The notes beneath the pieces were generated by a model. That model was not told the DNA's origin. It searched no databases and saw nothing but the letters and a program-made list of their open reading frames with translations. From positions 124,001 through 188,000 of the forward strand of contig DEMN01000006.1 of assembly GCA_002359215.1 (NCBI GenBank): a stretch of DNA of 64,000 bases, read 5' to 3'. Each line of letters opens with the position of its first letter. Within the stretch, counting starts at the first letter, position 1. Of the stretch, positions 59,190 to 64,000 are shown one piece after another. The stretch is from Flavobacteriales bacterium UBA2669. Its GTDB lineage: Bacteria; Bacteroidota; Bacteroidia; Flavobacteriales_E; Vicingaceae. Made by a program: the position numbers and the translations under genes.

Positions 59190-62100
59190 TTAAAAGAAAT
59201 CAAAATAACTCCCACTGTCATCTTCTTCTCTTGCTCTTTTGTGTCCGATTATTTCAATAGATTTTACTTTTTCTTTTATAAATTCATCAATGTCTTTGTC
59301 CTTAGCAATTTTATTGTTTTTTTCTTTCACCAAATTTTCTTCTTGAATTAAGTTGTCTTTACTTTGATGAATACCGATATAATCTAAGCTCCAATTATCA
59401 TCTTTTGGTTTTTTGCTCTTGAAAAAATAAACATGACTCACTTTGTTTTGAATGGTAATCTCTTTTGTAGTTATAAATTCTAAAGTGTCTTTACTAAAAT
59501 TAAAACTACTAGAGTACAACATAGATTTTGCAATGTTTTGCTTTAAGTTATCATCTTCAGGAAAAAGATCTAAACGTTTAATTTTAGCTAATTCTTGATA
59601 TAAATAAGCGTAATTAATTACATCGTTAGCAAGATAGTTCCATACAGATTTGTCAACGGAAATATTGTTGGTAATCATGTTGCAATAAACATCTGTTAAT
59701 AATTTATAATCTTGTACCGTTAGCAACTTGTTAAAATAAGTTTTTACTTCTTTTTTGTTGTAGAAAGGCAGTAAAAGTTTGGTATAAATAATTAAAAAGT
59801 CGTTGCCCTTATTTTTATAACTTGAATAGTAATAGGTTTTATCTTTTTCTTTAGCACCTTCGGCTTGCTCGTAGCTTATTTGGCTTTTAAGTTCAATTTT
59901 AGCTTCTCTTACAATTTGTTTATAAAACTTAGCGTATTGTTTTGGTTTTATGTGATTGCTATCAATTAGTTGAGCCAGCAATTCGTAAATAGGTTTTTTG
60001 TAATCAGCAACAAAAGTAAAATCTAATACTCTTGGGAAAATTGTACCGGCAAGCGCTAAACTATCTTCAAATGCTCGGAATAAATATTTAATATCATCTT
60101 TATTACTTCCCAACGGAATATCATAATCTAACAATTTAATAAATTTATTTAAAGCTTCTTTGTCTTTCTGACGAATAAGTGCTCTTAAAACGGCAATTTG
60201 ATACATGGCAGTATCTTCTACTGTTGGGTATAGGCTTTCTAAAAATGGAATAATTCTATCATTATCAATTCTTCCTAAATCCATAATAAGTTGTTCTTTA
60301 GCTTCAATGTAATCGCTTCCGAAAGGGTAGTTGGTGATAGTTTGCATTAGTTGATCAACGTATTTGCCATCATCTTTATTAAAAATCACTCTATTTTTAG
60401 CAGACTCTAATGCTCTTTCTTTTTCAATACTATCATTACTATAAATGGCATTAAAAAACATTTCAGATTTATCTGCTAGAACAGAACTTCCAATTAAAGT
60501 ATCGAAAGGTGTAAATGTTTCAAAAAATTGAGAGATAAATTTGCTTGGTTGACTAATGCTGTCTCCGGTAGTTTTTAATACATATATTGAAGCATGTTTA
60601 ACAATTATTTTAGCAATTATAGTTCTAGTGCTGTTGGTATCACCAAATACGATGTCTAATGAAAAAATATCACCTTTCTTTGTTGAAGAAGAGTCTAATA
60701 TTACTAAGTGATTGGTTTTTTGAATGTATTTAATTTCACTGCTCCAAAGAGAATCTATGTGTTCAAACTCTTTGTATTGATGTTCTTTAATAAATTCTAA
60801 ATCAATTCGTTCGAAGTTTTCTGAATAAAATGAACTGTTTTTAATTTTATATTCAAAAGAAGTGTCTTTAGTTTTCTTTTTTGCAGCTTTTTTGTCGCTA
60901 GCAATATCATAAACCTGTTCGTAATCATTTGGCAAAAGATGGTTAGATGTTACTGTAAAAAACATAGAAGAATCAGATTTTTCTTTAAACTCAAAAGTGT
61001 AAGAAAAATCTTTTAGTGTAAACGAATCAAAAAATGGGTTAGTAGTTTTTTGTGTAGGAGACACATTGGCTAATAAGTAGTAATAAGCTCCTTTAATTAC
61101 AATTTTTAATGAGATGTATCCGCTACTATCAGGTAGGGTAGAGTGGGTAATTAATTCAGGATATTGTTTTTTTAGGTTCATGTTTTTGGTAGATGAATCA
61201 ATTTTTAATTCCTTTAAAAACATGTCGGCAATTCTGTTCAACTCAAAACTGTCTTGTTCAATAAATTGGGTATCAAATAAGGAAGCTCTTTTTAAATAGT
61301 AAAAATTATTGTCGTTGGCATCATAAGCTTCTAATTCGGTATGGTCGTACAAGGACGACATTTTAGTATTGTTTTTAAAATGGTAATAATTAGGTACTTC
61401 CACTTCAAAATCAGATTTTAAAGGTTGTACTTTTTTCCAATCTTTAGCTATTGGTGTTAAAGTGATGGTATTAAAGAAGTTGTCGCCTTCATTTTTTACA
61501 AATTCATCTTTTCCGCCCATTTTAAAAATTAAAATATTTAATGGAGTAAAAACAAATTGATAGCGTTGGTAGTTACCTGATTTAGTTTTATTTAGTACGT
61601 CTAAAGCTTTAAATCCATTTTTCTCAAATTCTTTTTTAGAAATTATTTTTCCCGGTACATTTTCAAAAAGCAAGCTATCTATTTTTGCTTGAAAATCACC
61701 ATTATTATAGCTTTTAAAGTAATGATAAGTACTTAGTTGGTTAACTAAAAAGAAACTTCCGTTAGTAAGTTCCGGAGAGAAAAATAACCGTTGATATGTA
61801 TGAGAAGGTGTTTCGTACATTTTCCCAGGTACATTAAGCGAGAAAAAGTCAGATTGAAACTTGCTGTTATAAGGAAGTAATCTTTTCTTTTTGTGGTTCT
61901 CTTCAATTTGGCTTTTAGATTTTTTTGAAATAGTAACAGGCAAAGCTTCTACAGTGTAACCTTTAGTTCGCAACAATGCAATAACACCATTTTTTTTAGG
62001 TAAATGAGCAGCTCCAATTCCACTAAAAAGGCTAATGTTTTGTTTAATAATAGAGTCAATTTGGTTTGCCATTATGATGTTTCTTTCATACAACATATAT

Positions 62101-62801
62101 TTTAAATAGTTGTCTGAAGAAAGTGCAGCTTGTAAAGAATCAATCATATCTAAATCCTGACTTCTATAAGCGTCCATTAGAATTTCGAAAGCAGATTTAT
62201 CTTTGGTAAGTTTTTTTACCCATTCAGGGGTTTCTTTATTTTCCATATCCGGAATGCTAGCTAACTTAACCAATTTGGAATTATGTTTAAAATCTTCTAA
62301 ACTGTAAATAGGTTTATTGTTTTTGCTAGCTACTTGATAGATAAACATATCTAAAAATGTTTCTTCTTCAAAATCTGAATTAGCTTTGTTTTCTCTATAT
62401 AATAACCAGTTAGCCATGTAGTGATCGGTAGAGATTTCATTTCCCAACACATTATTATCTACTTTTTTAAGTTTAAAAGCTTCTTGGTAAAAACCATTGT
62501 AGTGTTGGTTGTTGATGCCGTAACTTCCTAAATAATCACTTCCGTATTCAGAATCTAAGATTTCATCGAGCCACATGATAGGGTTTGATTCTAAAGCAAT
62601 AGCATCAGCTTCATTTATAGCATTGAAAAATTCCTCGCCTAAATGGAAGGCAATTCTACCACTTACGTGCATGTTTCCGTATAAATAGGAGTTCTTTTCT
62701 AATCCATTTCCTGAGATTTTCCAAAGCAGTCCTTGGTATTTTTCTTGACTATAAACCGATGTTATGGCGAAAATAGAGAGTATAATGGGTAGTAATTTCA
62801 T
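59190..62801 (-). CDS. Very large TraB/GumN-domain exported protein
   Basis: The 1203-residue protein has a signal peptide (MKLLPIILSIFAITSVYSQ) and an N-terminal TraB/GumN domain (about 20-290): YGNMHVSG at 41-48 with H45, the E71 in ALESNP, and GAAHLP near 258-264. Known TraB-fold proteins (TIKI in animals) are membrane metalloproteases. The remaining 900 residues contain two or three repeated beta modules of about 150 residues (patterns such as FYYLKRASLFDTQFIEQDSF) and a helical, HEAT-like part (about 790-1000, with EAKEQLIMDLGRIDNDRIIP and DYKKPIYELLAQL). The function of the long part is unknown. Confidence 0.7.
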   Translation of the reverse strand: MKLLPIILSIFAITSVYSQEKYQGLLWKISGNGLEKNSYLYGNMHVSGRIAFHLGEEFFNAINEADAIALESNPIMWLDEILDSEYGSDYLGSYGINNQHYNGFYQEAFKLKKVDNNVLGNEISTDHYMANWLLYRENKANSDFEEETFLDMFIYQVASKNNKPIYSLEDFKHNSKLVKLASIPDMENKETPEWVKKLTKDKSAFEILMDAYRSQDLDMIDSLQAALSSDNYLKYMLYERNIIMANQIDSIIKQNISLFSGIGAAHLPKKNGVIALLRTKGYTVEALPVTISKKSKSQIEENHKKKRLLPYNSKFQSDFFSLNVPGKMYETPSHTYQRLFFSPELTNGSFFLVNQLSTYHYFKSYNNGDFQAKIDSLLFENVPGKIISKKEFEKNGFKALDVLNKTKSGNYQRYQFVFTPLNILIFKMGGKDEFVKNEGDNFFNTITLTPIAKDWKKVQPLKSDFEVEVPNYYHFKNNTKMSSLYDHTELEAYDANDNNFYYLKRASLFDTQFIEQDSFELNRIADMFLKELKIDSSTKNMNLKKQYPELITHSTLPDSSGYISLKIVIKGAYYYLLANVSPTQKTTNPFFDSFTLKDFSYTFEFKEKSDSSMFFTVTSNHLLPNDYEQVYDIASDKKAAKKKTKDTSFEYKIKNSSFYSENFERIDLEFIKEHQYKEFEHIDSLWSSEIKYIQKTNHLVILDSSSTKKGDIFSLDIVFGDTNSTRTIIAKIIVKHASIYVLKTTGDSISQPSKFISQFFETFTPFDTLIGSSVLADKSEMFFNAIYSNDSIEKERALESAKNRVIFNKDDGKYVDQLMQTITNYPFGSDYIEAKEQLIMDLGRIDNDRIIPFLESLYPTVEDTAMYQIAVLRALIRQKDKEALNKFIKLLDYDIPLGSNKDDIKYLFRAFEDSLALAGTIFPRVLDFTFVADYKKPIYELLAQLIDSNHIKPKQYAKFYKQIVREAKIELKSQISYEQAEGAKEKDKTYYYSSYKNKGNDFLIIYTKLLLPFYNKKEVKTYFNKLLTVQDYKLLTDVYCNMITNNISVDKSVWNYLANDVINYAYLYQELAKIKRLDLFPEDDNLKQNIAKSMLYSSSFNFSKDTLEFITTKEITIQNKVSHVYFFKSKKPKDDNWSLDYIGIHQSKDNLIQEENLVKEKNNKIAKDKDIDEFIKEKVKSIEIIGHKRAREEDDSGSYFDFF

Positions 62802-62850
62802 ATATTTTTAATTATTGCTAGATAATAAACTAAACAATTGAATTTTTATT

Positions 62851-63348
62851 TTAAATGGTTTTTACATCAAACAATTTACATAACCAGCTTAAATGCCCTG
62901 CGTGAGCACATTCGTGGCGAATAGCATGTTTGATAATTGCTCTTACGCTATCTTCGCCACCAAAAGTAATTCCGTTGGTGGTTGGTTTGCTTAGATCTTT
63001 ATCAGTTAATTGGGCAACATAATTAATAGCAGTTTGATGCACTTCTTTAAAGTATTTTAAAATTTCTTCAAAAGAAGGAGCGTCTTCTTTTTTAGGAGGA
63101 ATAGAGCCTAAACCGTATTGTCTTGCCCATGGAATTTTAACACGTTCTCCTCCGGTGCAAACCAATAGTAACCAATTTTCTGAAATAGTAATATGAGCAA
63201 CCAACCAACTTATGCTGTTAAATTGTTTGCCATCAATTTCAAAAATTTTATGTTCGTCTTTGCCTTTTAATTTAGAGAGGTAAAACTTGGTTAAATCCCT
63301 CGATAATTCAAGCATTTCAACTAATGTTTGTGTTTCTGATTTTGGCAT
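62851..63348 (-). CDS. DinB-fold protein (putative metal-dependent thiol transferase family)
   Basis: The 165-residue four-helix protein shows the DinB/YfiT metal triad in spacing: a histidine in SWLVAHITISENWLL and the pair in IRHECAHAGHLSWL. Family members are small-thiol-dependent transferases or stress proteins, and most have no known substrate. The start is the ATG at 63348. It lies 50 bases before the TraB/GumN gene on the same strand, so the two may share a transcript. Confidence 0.75.
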   Translation of the reverse strand: MPKSETQTLVEMLELSRDLTKFYLSKLKGKDEHKIFEIDGKQFNSISWLVAHITISENWLLLVCTGGERVKIPWARQYGLGSIPPKKEDAPSFEEILKYFKEVHQTAINYVAQLTDKDLSKPTTNGITFGGEDSVRAIIKHAIRHECAHAGHLSWLCKLFDVKTI

Positions 63349-63364
63349 ACTATATTTTTTTAAT

Positions 63365-63399
63365 TAAGAAGCGAAGCCTTTTAGAGACTTCGCTTCTTA
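63365..63399 (-). terminator. Probable terminator after the cyclophilin gene
   Basis: TAAGAAGCGAAG (63365-63376) and CTTCGCTTCTTA (63388-63399) form a 12-bp stem with an 11-base loop, 38 bases past the stop of the cyclophilin gene. The T-run is poor on the minus strand, but the stem is strong. Confidence 0.6.
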
Positions 63400-63436
63400 T
63401 TCTTAAATGAATGTATAAAAATAAAGAAAATTAAAA

Positions 63437-63865
63437 TTACATTACTTCAATTTTCAAAATTTTATCTCCTTGCCTAATATCGTCAACAATGTCAACACCT
63501 TCTACCACTTTGCCGAAACAAGTATGATTTCTGTCTAAATGAGCAGTATTGTTTCTGCTGTGGCAAATAAAAAATTGAGAACCACCTGTATTTCTTCCGG
63601 CATGAGCCATAGATAAAACACCTCTATCATGATATTGGTTTTTACCATCTAATTCACAATCGATAGAATAGCCTGGTCCACCAGCACCAGTTCCATCAGG
63701 ACATCCACCTTGAATTACAAAATCAGGAATTACTCTGTGAAACGTTAACCCATCATAAAAACCTTTTTTTGCTAAGGTAGTAAAGTTTTCTACTGTTTTA
63801 GGAGCGTCCTTGTCGTAAAACTCTACGGTCATGTCTCCTTTTTCTGTTTTGATAATTGCTTTCAT
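63437..63865 (-). CDS. Cyclophilin-type peptidyl-prolyl cis-trans isomerase (PpiB-like, cytoplasmic)
   Basis: The 142-residue single-domain protein has the cyclophilin core: LTFHRVIPDFVIQGGCPDGTG with the catalytic arginine, SMAHAGRNTGGSQFFICHS and HLDRNHTCFGKVVEGVDIV. It lacks a signal peptide and so should help fold cytoplasmic proteins. It is the last gene on the right of the window. A minus-strand TATATTTG at 63966-63973 could be a distant promoter. Confidence 0.92.
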   Translation of the reverse strand: MKAIIKTEKGDMTVEFYDKDAPKTVENFTTLAKKGFYDGLTFHRVIPDFVIQGGCPDGTGAGGPGYSIDCELDGKNQYHDRGVLSMAHAGRNTGGSQFFICHSRNNTAHLDRNHTCFGKVVEGVDIVDDIRQGDKILKIEVM

Positions 63866-64000
63866 GCTTGTATGTTTAAAGTTTAATGTTAATAGTTATT
63901 CGTTAATAAGTTAATAGTTGTCGGTTCATAATCTATAATTGCTATCAATCTACTCTTCCTGCCAGCAAATATAGTACAGCCATCCGTATAGCCACACCGT

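Noticed and set aside
63895..64000. Possible end of another minus-strand gene at the right edge, with higher GC from about 63950
   Set aside because: Two minus-strand frames stay open for 16-35 codons, but the piece is too short to decide and no protein pattern is recognised.

Overview
The window looks like chromosome from a low-GC, free-living member of the Bacteroidetes, most likely a Flavobacteriales or Crocinitomicaceae relative. Supporting signs are secreted proteins with type IX secretion (T9SS) type A tails (an 'IYPNP'-like start) and a type B gliding-associated tail ('FTPNGDG'), a TonB-dependent receptor with a carboxypeptidase-like N-domain, DUF4290 next to murA, a Bacteroidetes-type GlmU-like protein next to type B L31, and promoter boxes of the TAnnTTTG type. 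Shine-Dalgarno sequences are almost absent, with a few notable exceptions. No tRNA, rRNA, CRISPR array, insertion sequence or prophage was recognised.

Layout. Positions 1-8961 (+): end of a small membrane protein, a CBS-domain CorC/HlyC protein, a large M1 peptidase, lpxH, a T9SS cargo protein and an M48 peptidase. Positions 9020-12923: a metal locus, with a TonB-dependent receptor (-) divergent from a DtxR/MntR-type repressor and a ZIP transporter (+), and a perfect 16-bp palindrome in the receptor promoter. Positions 12996-22374: smpB (+), then a minus-strand run of a CUB-containing T9SS protein, dnaJ, grpE, a TlpA-type thioredoxin, murA, a DUF4290 protein and a UvrD/PcrA helicase. Positions 22616-27198 (+): a collagen-like protein with an S74-type chaperone tail, and a 1005-residue type B T9SS protein with internal duplication. 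Positions 27383-45522 (+): the fused str-S10-spc-alpha ribosomal cluster from rpsL to rplQ, without tuf, bounded by a strong terminator on each side. Positions 45649-52762: carA, clpX, a polysaccharide flippase, an FkbM methyltransferase (-) and a tandem pair of LamG-type T9SS proteins. Positions 52804-63865 (-): an M42 aminopeptidase, dnaN, lon, the GlmU-like protein, rpmE2, a 1203-residue TraB/GumN protein, a DinB-fold protein and a cyclophilin.

How the genes fit together. The core is translation plus protein quality control (SmpB, GrpE/DnaJ, ClpX, Lon, cyclophilin), mixed with envelope biogenesis (LpxH, MurA, GlmU-like, flippase) and five secreted or surface T9SS cargo proteins. The receptor/repressor/ZIP set forms a plausible metal-uptake regulon across outer and inner membranes.

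The points most worth a second look are: canonical Shine-Dalgarno sequences in front of rplD and rplE (and a weaker one before rplQ) in a phylum that usually ignores them; several promoter boxes so close to start codons that the mRNAs would be almost leaderless; inverted repeats in the grpE and dnaN upstream regions; a zinc-free set of ribosomal proteins; and the TraB/GumN and collagen-like proteins. All function calls come from reading the sequence; no database search was run.
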